Assembly (NCBI RefSeq): GCF_030269305.1
Contig: NZ_BSTC01000013.1
Coordinates: 124,001-188,000, forward strand
Direction of reading: 5' to 3'
DNA: 64,000 nt
From: Kineosporia sp. NBRC 101731
GTDB taxonomy: Bacteria; Actinomycetota; Actinomycetes; Actinomycetales; Kineosporiaceae
The notes beneath the pieces were generated by a model that was given only the letters and a program-made list of their open reading frames with translations, did no database searches and was not told where the DNA came from. Position numbers and translations under genes: made by a program. Shown here one piece after another: positions 43,162-51,390 of the stretch (positions are counted from its first letter, which is position 1; the number at the start of each line of letters is the position of its first letter).

Positions 43162-43200
43162 GATGCCCCTCGCCTCGGATTACCGAGCGCGAGGGGCATC
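43162..43200. terminator. Bidirectional hairpin terminator
   Basis: GATGCCCCTCGC plus CTCGG pair with CCGAG plus GCGAGGGGCATC around loop ATTA with a single bulged C, a 17-bp stem. It lies between the plus-strand Nudix operon and the minus-strand carbonic anhydrase and can end both transcripts. Confidence 0.75.
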
Positions 43201-43254
43201 AGCATGACTGGGTTTCCTGGAGGCAGGAACTCCTGATTACCGCATTGGCGAGGG

Positions 43255-43977
43255 TCAGTGGACGAGCGTGACCTTGCCGTTGTCCAGGTCGTAACGGGCA
43301 CCCAGCACCCGCACCTCACCCTTGGCCACGCGCTCGGCGATCAGCGAGCTCTGCTCGGTCAGTGCTTGCACCTGGGCCCGCACGTTGGCGCGTACCGCGG
43401 CCTCGATCGTCTCGGCGGGATCGGCGGAGGTGCCCAGCAGCGGCTCGACGACCGGGCGTAGCGCCTCGACGATGGTGCCGATGTGGCCGGCCGGGGTGCT
43501 ACCGGACTCCAGCGCCTCGACGGCGGCGCTGATCGCGCCGCAGCGCTCGTGCCCGAGCACCAGGATCAGTGGGGTGGCGAATTCCTCGACGGCGAACTCG
43601 ACGCTGCCCAGGAGCAAGTCGTCGACCAGGTTACCGGCCACCCGGTTGTCGAAGATGTCGCCCAGGCCCTCGTCGAACAAGATCTCGGGGGAGACGCGGG
43701 AGTCGGCACAACCGATTGTGGTGACGAAAGGATGCTGACCGGAAGCAATCTCGTGCAGGTGGGTGACGGTCTGGTCGGGGTGACGGGCATGCCCAGTAAT
43801 GAAGCGGCGGTTGCCCCTGAGCAGTCGTTCCAGGGCGGCCTGAGGGGTGGTGACGGCGGCGGAGCGGGAGACCGCGGCCTGGGCGGAACCGGAACCGGCC
43901 CCGAGAAGGCCGATACCTAACGCGGCAGCGCCGCCGGAAACAAGCAGGGATCGGCGGGAAGCGGCAGAAGTCGACAT
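43255..43977 (-). CDS. Beta-carbonic anhydrase with Tat signal
   Basis: About 240 aa from ATG 43977 (MSTSAASRRSLLVSGG); longer starts at 43989 or 44019 are possible. The N-terminus has a twin-arginine SRRSLL, a hydrophobic core and a likely cleavage after GSAQA. The enzyme part has the beta-class zinc ligands in CADSRVSPE and GHERCGAI. It converts CO2 to bicarbonate, here outside the membrane. Export of beta-carbonic anhydrases by Tat is known in actinomycetes. It ends against a strong bidirectional terminator and is one of few metabolic genes in the window. Confidence 0.87.
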   Translation of the reverse strand: MSTSAASRRSLLVSGGAAALGIGLLGAGSGSAQAAVSRSAAVTTPQAALERLLRGNRRFITGHARHPDQTVTHLHEIASGQHPFVTTIGCADSRVSPEILFDEGLGDIFDNRVAGNLVDDLLLGSVEFAVEEFATPLILVLGHERCGAISAAVEALESGSTPAGHIGTIVEALRPVVEPLLGTSADPAETIEAAVRANVRAQVQALTEQSSLIAERVAKGEVRVLGARYDLDNGKVTLVH

Positions 43978-44239
43978 GGCGGGCGTCATTTCCAAGGGAA
44001 TGGTTGGCTTTCCAGACAATAGCCTCAGTCGTCTCCAGTTTGCCAGCTTGCCACTCGACGGGTACGCCGAAACACGTTCCGCGACTAGCGGTCACGTTAG
44101 GATCTGGATCGATTCCATTCAGTTACAGCTTATCTCGCGGTGGCCTCTCGGTCGGCCAGAGTTCTTATCTGTAGCGGAACTGCGTGCAGGCCGAAAGCGC
44201 GGAGTCGAAGGTCAAGCAGGCCCGCACGCAGGCCTTTCG

Positions 44240-44435
44240 CAGGCCAGGTGGAGTTCGAACCACCCCGGCACGGCATTCCGGCTGTCTTTCCAGAACGCCT
44301 CCGACGTGGCCATGTCAGCGAGGTGAATCACCAGCGGATTATCCGCGATCACACGGGCCACCCATCCGGTGGAGGAGGAAGATAGAGACCGGTGTCAGAG
44401 CCGAACCCGGAGACGTCTGGACGCCCCGCCGTGGG
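44240..44435. pseudogene. Scr1 regulator remnant with internal inversion
   Basis: Minus-strand sequence 44240-44330 translates to a fragment like IHLADMATSEAFWKDSR and AVPGWFELHLACE, the middle of the Scr1 regulators at 36787 and 53147. Plus-strand sequence 44385-44432 reads IETGVRAEPGDVWT, the adjacent part of the same protein. The two neighbouring pieces now point in opposite directions, so the gene was broken and partly inverted. Confidence 0.6.
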
Positions 44436-44779
44436 CGCAGGCGATCGTCGGTGATCTTCTCTCGGCCCGACGGTGAGATCGCGGCTGGAGAACGCCCGAC
44501 GCCGGCGCACCTCGTCCACCGCAGCGTCCAGTTCCTCGTCCTCACCGGTGGTGAACGTGCCGATCTTGACGTTTCCACCACCTGCATCGGCGGCGCACCG
44601 AGCCGCTGGGCCTCCATGCCGATCACCTCGACCGCCAGATGGGGCAGGCGGGCCATGCTGACCACAGCCTCAGCCCGGGCGCCGGCCTACGCGTCGTCAT
44701 CGGTGGCGAAGAGTACCTGGTGCAGATTTCGCGCCGCCGCCATGGTGTCGCGACTCAGTCCATTCGACCTTCGGCTGGA

Positions 44780-44794
44780 TTGCGATTATCGCAA
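44780..44794. promoter_or_regulatory. Operator palindrome of XRE-ImmA gene
   Basis: TTGCGAT-T-ATCGCAA, 7-bp perfect arms around a single T, 22 nt before the ATG of the XRE-ImmA gene. Fits autoregulation by its N-terminal XRE domain. Confidence 0.6.
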
Positions 44795-44815
44795 CTTGTT
44801 TGTACGGTGTTTCTC

Positions 44816-45880
44816 ATGTCGACCACAGCTGACCGCGTGCGCGAGCTGATCGCCGTATCGGGGTTCACGCATCGGGATTTTGCTGAGCGCATCGGTCTCG
44901 ACGCCACCAAACTCTCCAAGTCGCTCGGTGGAAGCCGGCGGTTCAGCTCCCTGGATCTTGCCCAGGTGTCGGAGCAGTGTGGTGTCACCGTGGATTGGCT
45001 CATTACCGGGGTTGAGCCGGAGCTGGCCGTTGCGGCACGCTCGACCGGCGGCACTGCCGCCCTGGCGCTTGAAGAGGCCCAAAGGCTCAGCACCACGAGA
45101 TCAGACATGGCATTTCTGGGTTTCGGGCAGCCCTGGCGCGGTCTTGACCTGCAGCAGAGGGCTGCGGAAGAACAGGCCGAGGCGGCCCGAGCGCACATTA
45201 CTGCGGTCGGACGTTCGGTAGCCGAGCCAGAATTTGCCGAGGTCATAGAGGCTGCCTTCGGCGCTGACGTGACTGTCTGCGCATTGGGACCAGGCTTCGA
45301 TGGCTTGTCGGTCTCCAGCGATGAGGTGAAACTCATTCTGGTGGGCACCTCACAGATACCGGCTCGCCAGCGTTTCACCATCGCCCATGAGCTAGGCCAT
45401 CTCCTGAACGGTGATGACCAGCAACTTCATGTCGATGCGAACGTCTATGACGCCGAGTACCGGCTGGACCAGAGTGAACGCCAGGCCAATGCCTTTGCTG
45501 CTACACTCTTGATGCCCCTGGAACGCTTGAGGGCGGAGGCCGGGACTTCGAAAATCGACGAGACTTCATTCGCCCGGTTGGCTGACGAGCTAGCGGTTTC
45601 GCCGAGCAGTCTGGCCCTGCGGCTCAAGGATCTAGGGCTCATCGACTCAGATGTATGTGACCAGTTCAGGAAGTTGAGCAGCGCGAAGGCCGCTGCAATG
45701 GCCGGGCGCAGCGCTGTTTACGCCGGTCTGGTCTCTAAGGCCAGTCGCCCCAGGCCCCCTGGTTTGCTGTGCCGTGATGCCTACCAAGCCTATGAGACCG
45801 GAGAAGCGACGCTGCGTCCCTATGCGGCGCTCCTGGGCGTAGGTGTTGATAGTCTGCGGGAATCACTCGAATCGCACTAA
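44816..45880 (+). CDS. XRE-ImmA/IrrE antitoxin-like metalloprotease
   Basis: 354 aa from ATG 44816. Residues 1-65 are an XRE helix-turn-helix (SGFTHRDFAERIGLDATKLSK). Residues 140-250 are an M78/IrrE-type zinc protease with HELGHLLNG near 191-199 and the distal Glu in QANAFAATLLMP. The C-terminus has two more helical modules. Such XRE-COG2856 proteins are predicted antitoxins or regulators that cleave a partner. A PIN-like gene starts 17 nt downstream. A palindrome sits in the promoter. Confidence 0.8.
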   Translation: MSTTADRVRELIAVSGFTHRDFAERIGLDATKLSKSLGGSRRFSSLDLAQVSEQCGVTVDWLITGVEPELAVAARSTGGTAALALEEAQRLSTTRSDMAFLGFGQPWRGLDLQQRAAEEQAEAARAHITAVGRSVAEPEFAEVIEAAFGADVTVCALGPGFDGLSVSSDEVKLILVGTSQIPARQRFTIAHELGHLLNGDDQQLHVDANVYDAEYRLDQSERQANAFAATLLMPLERLRAEAGTSKIDETSFARLADELAVSPSSLALRLKDLGLIDSDVCDQFRKLSSAKAAAMAGRSAVYAGLVSKASRPRPPGLLCRDAYQAYETGEATLRPYAALLGVGVDSLRESLESH

Positions 45881-45896
45881 AGGTGACTTGCCGGCT

Positions 45897-46433
45897 GTGT
45901 CGCACTTCGTGTTTCCTGACAACACCGTTCTCTGCAATTTTGCTGCTATCAAGAAGCTTTCGCTGCTCAGGCAGATCATGTCCGGGCGAGGTCGCTGGAC
46001 TGATGCGGTGGCGCGTGAGGCGCAGAGGTCCAGCGCCACATGGCCCGATCTCACTAGCCTGTCATTCGATGGTTGGCTCGGCCTACCGATCGAGGTTACC
46101 GATCGTCAAGGTCAGCAGGCTGTTGAACGAATTCGTCGTGCCGTCTTCGGTGGGACCAGCAGCCGGGCGACGCAGCATCTCGGAGAGGCCCAGACCTGCT
46201 ATTTGATCAAGAATTCGGCCGAGTTCGCCGGCTCTTGGTGGGTGTCGGACGATCGAGAGGCCCTGCGCTACGCCCGAAGTCAGAAACTGGAGACGTACGA
46301 GACGCTGGACTTGGTGCGGATCGCGGTGAAGTCCAGGGAAGTGACGGCTCAACAAGGTTTTGAGCTTCTTCATGCGATGCAGGATGAGGGTCGGCACTTA
46401 CGGCTTCCTGGTGGGCCAGAAGACCTGACCTGA
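45897..46433 (+). CDS. PIN-like putative toxin paired with XRE-ImmA gene
   Basis: 178 aa from GTG 45897 with AGGTGA 10 nt before it. It starts SHFVFPDNTVLCNFAAIKKL, where PDNTVL holds the first acidic residue of a PIN-like site. Further acidic positions are in GEAQTCYLIKNSAE (Glu) and WWVSDDREALRYAR (Asp-Asp), spaced as in PIN RNases. Position directly after an XRE-ImmA gene fits the predicted COG2856-PIN toxin-antitoxin arrangement. Toxicity is inference. Confidence 0.7.
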   Translation: MSHFVFPDNTVLCNFAAIKKLSLLRQIMSGRGRWTDAVAREAQRSSATWPDLTSLSFDGWLGLPIEVTDRQGQQAVERIRRAVFGGTSSRATQHLGEAQTCYLIKNSAEFAGSWWVSDDREALRYARSQKLETYETLDLVRIAVKSREVTAQQGFELLHAMQDEGRHLRLPGGPEDLT

Positions 46434-46744
46434 AAGAGTTTATTGGGTAAAGAGTGCAGACCGTCGACGGCGACTGCCCCTGCTAACTGGACAACAACGT
46501 CCTCACTGATCTCAGGCGACTGGGGCCGCGTTCTGCTCAGCCCCGGCGGCGTTCGATGGCGATGCGTTGTGCCTTCGCCGGCATTGTCGCCCCGATGCCT
46601 TGGGCGAAGGTGATGAATGCCTGGTGGCCGGGGAGACGGGACAAGCCGCTCCTCGTCGAGGCTACTCATGGCGGCATAGAACTATTCACGATTCATCCGC
46701 TCCAGCGCGCACCACGATAGATGATCACCGAGGAGGTGAACTAC
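46434..46744. other. 311-bp region with gene scraps
   Basis: The plus strand near 46474-46530 reads LDNNVLTDLRRLGP, another remnant of the 85-aa gene family. The minus strand near 46550-46650 reads HQAFITFAQGIGATMPAKAQ then a stop, a protein-like scrap I cannot name. Nothing intact. Confidence 0.45.
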
Positions 46745-48181
46745 TCACTCCTGCCAGGCGGCCACCACGTCGTCCGGTCCCCAGATCAGGTCGACGCTTT
46801 GGTCGGGCAGGTTCACTCCGGAACGGGAGACGACCACGAGACCGGTGCGCTGATCGTCGAAACCTGGTATCTGGTTTGATCCTTCGCGCAGCTGACGCAG
46901 GTCGTGGGAGTCGAAGGGGGTTCCCAGCCACTTCAGTGACCCGCAGAAGTGGATGTGGGAGGCAATGGGCCCGCGGTCGGCTCCGACCAGGTCGATCTCG
47001 GGATCGAAGCGCCGGTTCCACCAGCCACCGACCACCTGGACCTGGGGCCAGTCCAGGTCGCCGGTCAGAGCGGCCTGTTCGAGGGACAGCCGGACCAGAG
47101 GCTCAACGGCACGCCCGCGCCAGCTGCTCCACCGGTTCTGGAACAGGCGGAAGCCGACGTCTGGCCGGCCGCGTCGGGAAAGATTGTGAACCTCTCTGAG
47201 GACCGCCAGGTATAGGCGCAGGTTGCTGTCGGCCACCCGGTAGAGGGCGGGTTTTCCGCCGGAGGTCGACAGTGGCTGGTCGGTGGCCAGCACCTGCTTG
47301 TCGTCGGTGAGCCGGCGCAGCAGGGGCGACAGGGTGCCTGAACTCACCTGTCCGTCCTGGCCGCCTGCCGCACTGGCGATGCTGGTGAAGGCCCGGGTGT
47401 CGCCCCCGACGGCCTCCAGCACCCGGCGGGCCACATCGGGACCTGGAAACTCCGATGCCAGTGACTGTTCCGGCACGGTGAACACCGGCGAGGCCGGGTC
47501 GGTGCACTCATCGCGCAGGTAGTCCTCCGCGGGGATGCCGGCCGGCCAGCGCAGGAGAATACCGGGAAGGCCTCCGGTGATCATGTGGGCGTCGATGGCA
47601 TCGGTGCCGGTGAGCGACGTGGCTGCCGCTGTCTCGCCCAGGTTCAGTGGCCCGAGCACGAGGGTGTCGGCGCGGCCGTAGAAAGGGCGCTCGTAGGCGG
47701 TGAACCGCTGCATCATGTGCAGGTCGCTGCCGAGCAGGAGCAGCAACACCGGCCGGCGTGACAGCAGGCGGTCCCAGGCCACCTGGAGATGCCCGTCGAA
47801 GGTGTCGTCCTGCTCCGCCAGCCAGGGCAACTCGTCGAGCACGACGATGCTGGGCCGGTCGGGCAGCGCACCGGCCAGCACGCGCAGCATGTCTCCCCAG
47901 CCACCGGCCGGGCTTGTCGGCAGAAGAGCCCGGTCGACGGGCAAGTCTGACTCGGTGAGGGCAGCGAGTAAATCGGTGGTCGACTCGGTGGTCGAGGCGC
48001 CCTTGACGGCGGTGTAGTAGAGGTAAGGGAGCCCGGACCGGTCACACAGCTCCTGGACCAGGCGGGACTTGCCGACCTGGCGCCGCCCCCGGATGGCGAC
48101 CGCAAGGCCGGTCCCTGTCTGGGTGATGTGCCGGATCCGTTTTGTCAGCAGGGACAGTTCGGTGCGCCGGCCTACGAACAA
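46745..48181 (-). CDS. AAA ATPase with DUF234-like domain, paralog 2
   Basis: 478 aa if it starts at TTG 48181, which has GGGGGC 6 nt upstream and gives almost the same length and N-terminus (FVGRRTELSLL) as the first ATPase (FVGREHELAVL). Walker A is GRRQVGKS at 32-39 and Walker B is PSIVVLDELPWL. The C-terminal PEIDLVGADRGP and GSLKW match the DUF234 nuclease-like fold. An alternative TTG at 48220 would start inside the palindrome and adds 13 residues. Together with the first copy it shows a two-member family in one region. Confidence 0.82.
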   Translation of the reverse strand: MFVGRRTELSLLTKRIRHITQTGTGLAVAIRGRRQVGKSRLVQELCDRSGLPYLYYTAVKGASTTESTTDLLAALTESDLPVDRALLPTSPAGGWGDMLRVLAGALPDRPSIVVLDELPWLAEQDDTFDGHLQVAWDRLLSRRPVLLLLLGSDLHMMQRFTAYERPFYGRADTLVLGPLNLGETAAATSLTGTDAIDAHMITGGLPGILLRWPAGIPAEDYLRDECTDPASPVFTVPEQSLASEFPGPDVARRVLEAVGGDTRAFTSIASAAGGQDGQVSSGTLSPLLRRLTDDKQVLATDQPLSTSGGKPALYRVADSNLRLYLAVLREVHNLSRRGRPDVGFRLFQNRWSSWRGRAVEPLVRLSLEQAALTGDLDWPQVQVVGGWWNRRFDPEIDLVGADRGPIASHIHFCGSLKWLGTPFDSHDLRQLREGSNQIPGFDDQRTGLVVVSRSGVNLPDQSVDLIWGPDDVVAAWQE

Positions 48182-48208
48182 CGGAAGCCCCCAAGGTAGA
48201 TCGCATCT

Positions 48209-48227
48209 ATGTAGATTCAATCTACAT
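48209..48227. promoter_or_regulatory. Operator-like palindrome of the second DUF234 ATPase gene
   Basis: ATGTAGATT and AATCTACAT around one C at 48218. On the gene's strand it lies 28-46 nt before the TTG, followed by the GGGGGC ribosome site: the same order as in the first ATPase gene, though the palindrome sequence differs. Confidence 0.6.
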
Positions 48228-48375
48228 CAAGTGGTAACGCTTCGCTGCTGTTCGTCGGGGGGCGCACCGGCGGGTACCGAGGCCGGCCCACCAGCCTTCC
48301 CTGGGGAGGTGCCGCCACTTCCCCGGGGAAGGTTTGCCTGATCACGAACGAAGGTGGTCCTTACTGTCCCGTCGG

Positions 48376-49613
48376 CTACCCGGCCATCCCCTGTGCCGTC
48401 AGCCATTCCAGGTCGTCCTGGTCGCGGGCTCGCTGCTGTTCGTCCCGGGTGAACAGGGCTCGTGTCTTGGTCAGGACCAGCACGAACGGGCGTCCCTGGC
48501 GGCGGGTGACGTGGGTGACGGGCAACTCGGCGCTGTCGATGCGGGAGTGGATGTGAGAGCGGGAGTTCTTGGCCAGCGGCCAGTCCTTGGTCTGTTGCTG
48601 GGGTGAGGCCAGGAACGCCGTGAGGGTCTGGCACAGGTCGCAGGTGCAGCCGGACCGCAGAGCGATCGACCAGTCGCCGGGGGAGCGGACGGGAGTGTCG
48701 AGGCGCTTGCTCAGGAGCTTTGCCTCGGCGGCGCCGAGGGTGATGAAGACGGGTTCCCAATCAGAGCCAGGATCCTGCTCGGCGGCGTCGCGCAGGGCAC
48801 TCAGCACGGCGGGCGATGCTGTCGGGAGAACTTGGCGACAGCGGTGAGTACGTCGCTCGCCTCGACGGTGATGGCGGCGCGTAGGCATGCGCTCAGGGCG
48901 GTGCCGAGCTTCTCCAGTTCCTGCCGTTCAGTCGAGGTCGGCTGCGCGCTCGCGGTGCGGCTCAGCAGGAGGGCCAGGGACGGCCAGGCGAGGGTGACGA
49001 GGCTGCGTTGCAGACCTTCCTGGGCGGCCCGCCTTTCCTGGGCCGCGCGGGACCGGCCGGTGATGGTGGGCCGGGCGCACAGCTCGGGCAGCTGGCGGAT
49101 CCAGTCCGCGCGGGAGAATCCCAGGTAATGGTGCATTTTCACGGTGAACCAGCCCTCGAGCAGAGAGGTGGTCCACGCGATGCCGAACGTGGCGGTGAGA
49201 TCGGTCAGGGCGCTGAGGTGCCGGGCGGCGACGTGCTCGATCGTGAAGGGCTCGAGCAGGATGGTGGCCAGGTCGGGGTCGCCGGCCGCGTGCGCTGCGG
49301 CGAGGGTCTTCGCCAGCACGGAGCGGTCGTCGCGCAGGGCGGAGATGGTCTGTCGCCAGAAGGGTTTCAGATCGTCCGCGGTGACGCCGATGCCGTCCGG
49401 ACCCTGGGCCCGCTGTACGAGTTCGTCCAGTGCCCAGGAGGGTGCGGCCTCGGCACGGACGGCGAAGTCTTTCGAGCGGGGCCAGATCACCACGGCCGCC
49501 CGGCGGTACCAGCGCTCCAGGGTGTTGCCGTAGTTGCCCTGGTACCCCTCGTACTCCGAACCTTCCGGGGTGAGAGCGGAATTGGTTGTGGCCGAGCCAG
49601 TGTCGGATTCCAC
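48376..49613 (-). pseudogene. 2OG-Fe(II) oxygenase-like protein, C-terminal remnant with frameshift
   Basis: The frame from 49613 reads EYEGYQGNYGNTLERWYRRA and AVVIWPRSKDFAVRAEA, the segment that follows the oxygenase domain in long prolyl-hydroxylase-like actinobacterial proteins. The catalytic N-terminal domain (HxD...H) is missing. At about 48820-48850 this frame ends, and the protein continues in another frame (SPAVLSALRDAAEQDPGSDW to QDDLEWLTAQGMAG) down to 48376. So the gene is 5'-truncated and frameshifted. CTCDLC in the second part may bind metal. Family assignment from memory of the GNYGNT motif. Confidence 0.55.
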
Positions 49614-49662
49614 GCCAGCGGCTGATCCTTCGACAACAGATGGTTGAAGTGGCCCCTTGCCG

Positions 49663-49725
49663 TCTCTTGCTCAGGCTTTCATCGAGGCGCCCGCCACTGA
49701 GAGTTCCCGCGCAGGGGAGGGCTCA
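49663..49725 (+). pseudogene. Fragment of the membrane effector gene
   Basis: Reads SLAQAFIEAPATESSRAGEG, matching LIAQAFIEAPAPGSSRA of the protein at 41088-43088. Only about 20 codons remain. Confidence 0.5.
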
Positions 49726-49758
49726 GCACGACGAGCCCTCAGCCGTTATTCCAGCAGC

Positions 49759-50334
49759 TCAGGGGACGGAGGCGAGCCGCCCGAAGATGAGCTCCTCTCC
49801 TTCGGGGCAGTTCTGCGGGGGCTGGATTTCCATGCCGGTCGCAAACTCCACCAGTTTCACGCACGGTAGGAAGGTGAGGCGTCCAGGAACGACCCCGAAC
49901 TCGTGAAATTTGTCGGCGTAGCGACGGGGGTCGTTCCCGAAGAGCTCATCGTCCATGAGGTTCGAGCTGGCTGACACCAGGCCGTTCGCATCGGCCACGG
50001 AGAACGACGCTCCTTTACCTTCAATGCTGACGACGGAGCCCATGATCATCGACTGCTCCCGGGCAGGCCGCGAAATCGCCGCGCCCAAGGCGAGGTTGGC
50101 GGCACGGGGTTCCCAGATCAAGGTTCCACCGGGACGCTGGTGAAGGATCACCAGGTCGTTGCCGATAAAGGGTTCAGCTCTCTCGAAGATGATGCGGTCT
50201 ATGTCGTCCAGATCGATCGACAGCCAGGACGCTCCGAAGAGGGGCCAGCTCCTGACCTCGGCCACGGTCTTTCCCGGAACCGCGGTGAACGCGGTGTGCG
50301 ACGGGTAATCGTCCCATTCAAATCCACCAGCCAT
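49759..50334 (-). CDS. Hypothetical soluble protein, 191 aa, probably leaderless
   Basis: Begins MAGGFEWDDYPSHTAF. There is no ribosome site; CATAAT ends 7 nt before the ATG, which fits a leaderless transcript. The protein is beta-rich with WLSIDLDDIDRIIF and FSVADANGLVSASSNL, and ends with CPEGEELIFGRL. No family recognised. The open frame upstream to 50460 is antisense to a remnant of the membrane effector gene and is not part of the protein. Confidence 0.6.
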   Translation of the reverse strand: MAGGFEWDDYPSHTAFTAVPGKTVAEVRSWPLFGASWLSIDLDDIDRIIFERAEPFIGNDLVILHQRPGGTLIWEPRAANLALGAAISRPAREQSMIMGSVVSIEGKGASFSVADANGLVSASSNLMDDELFGNDPRRYADKFHEFGVVPGRLTFLPCVKLVEFATGMEIQPPQNCPEGEELIFGRLASVP

Positions 50335-50341
50335 ACCCAGG

Positions 50342-50347
50342 ATTATG
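50342..50347 (-). promoter_or_regulatory. -10 element for leaderless 191-aa gene
   Basis: CATAAT, close to the TATAAT consensus, ends 7 nt before the ATG at 50334. Confidence 0.45.
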
Positions 50348-50385
50348 CCCCCTTTGGACCGACAGGTGGTGTCAAGCACTACAGT

Positions 50386-50554
50386 CCCAACCTCATCGCC
50401 CAGGCCTTCATCGATACACCAGCCACAGGGAGTTCCCGCGTACGCGTGGTGACCCTTCATGGATGAGGGCGGCGAGAACCGAGCGGGTGATCTGCTGGCG
50501 GCGGCGGATGACTGAGCCGTCGTCGCTGGGACCGGAGCCCATCGGCGTCCACCA
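50386..50554 (+). repeat. Dispersed element, copy B with internally deleted effector remnant
   Basis: Starts with LIAQAFIDTPATGSSRVRVV codons, then jumps within about 10 nt to the very end of the membrane gene (MDEGGEN) and continues through GGTGATCTGCTGGCGGCGGC to GGCGTCCACCAT. Compared with 41088-43160 about 400 bp are missing between the two parts. Confidence 0.6.
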
Positions 50555-50560
50555 TCAGCA

Positions 50561-51184
50561 TTAATGGCAGAGGGCCGGATCGCTGGGTGGGCAGAGAGTA
50601 AATGACATGTCGAACGTCTTCTCGTACGCCAGTCGGCCTTGGTGATAGCGAACCTTGATTCCCTGCACGGTGGAGGCCTTCTCAGGTGTGGCGAATTCCA
50701 GGATCACTTGGGGTGTACTTCCGGGCGTGAGTCTGAAACCGTCGATCTCCCGATTCTCCGGCAGCTCAGCCTTCAGAGGTAGGGGCAGCGGGTATGCGCT
50801 GAACCCGCCGTCTTCCATGAGAGAGAACCGATATTCATCCCAGATATACGGGTCTCGAAGTAGTTCCACGTCATCGGGGTTGTTGGCGATCTGAACGCTG
50901 TCCAACACGATGGAACCGCTGGGTGGGCCGTTCAACTCAAGCACACCCCAAAAGACGCCGGTGTTGCCCTGGCGGATAGGGGCCAGGATCTCGGTAGCGC
51001 TGTTGGCCTTGAGCGGACCACTGCGCAACGGAACCCCGGGTATGGCCCCGGCGAGCGTGCCGGCCCCTGCTCCGATCACCACGGCCGTCACGACGCAAGC
51101 GATCACCCAGGAGCGAGACCGGCTGGCTGGGTGATCGCGTTCAGTTCCGTCACAGTGATGCTCGACCACTTGGTCTTCCATCAC
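50561..51184 (-). CDS. Membrane-anchored hypothetical protein, 207 aa
   Basis: Short charged cytoplasmic N-terminus, one transmembrane helix at about 26-47 (WVIACVVTAVVIGAGAGTLA), then an extracytoplasmic beta-rich domain with paired cysteines near the C-terminus (SFTLCPPSDPALCH). Plan and size resemble the proteins at 54949-55581 and 55721-56392. Surface role unknown. Confidence 0.6.
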   Translation of the reverse strand: MMEDQVVEHHCDGTERDHPASRSRSWVIACVVTAVVIGAGAGTLAGAIPGVPLRSGPLKANSATEILAPIRQGNTGVFWGVLELNGPPSGSIVLDSVQIANNPDDVELLRDPYIWDEYRFSLMEDGGFSAYPLPLPLKAELPENREIDGFRLTPGSTPQVILEFATPEKASTVQGIKVRYHQGRLAYEKTFDMSFTLCPPSDPALCH

Positions 51185-51390
51185 ACCTGCTTCACCTTCG
51201 AGACCCCATCGGACCAGGTAAAGCCTCTGCCGCCCAGCGCGTAACCCGGTTTCTGTTCTCGGCCTCTTTGGGCGGTTGAAGCTGAAAGGCGCTGAGCACG
51301 TCGATGGCTCCTGGTGCCCCGACCAGACGGTGTCCCCGCATGACGAATCCTTACCGAGGCTCGGCCGGTCCCGGACTGGGCGAGGTGAGA

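Larger units (their letters stand above)
44020..44815. other. 796-bp stretch of rearranged gene fragments
   Basis: No intact gene. It contains the inverted pieces of a Scr1 regulator (44240-44435) and, on the minus strand between about 44450 and 44760, broken frames that read like protein (GGGNVKIGTFTTGEDEELDA, MAAARNLHQVLFATDDDA, MARLPHLAVEVIGMEAQRLG) but lie in different frames. I read these as a decayed gene of unknown identity. Confidence 0.5.

Noticed and set aside
41202-43319. Minus-strand 705-aa open frame
   Set aside because: It is the antisense of the membrane effector gene, with His/Arg/Pro-rich composition typical of a shadow frame in high-GC DNA.
44245-44262. GGTGGAGTTCGAACCACC, looks like a tRNA arm or an operator
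   Set aside because: The same codons occur in the Scr1 regulators (PGWF/LDLYL region), so it is inherited coding sequence.
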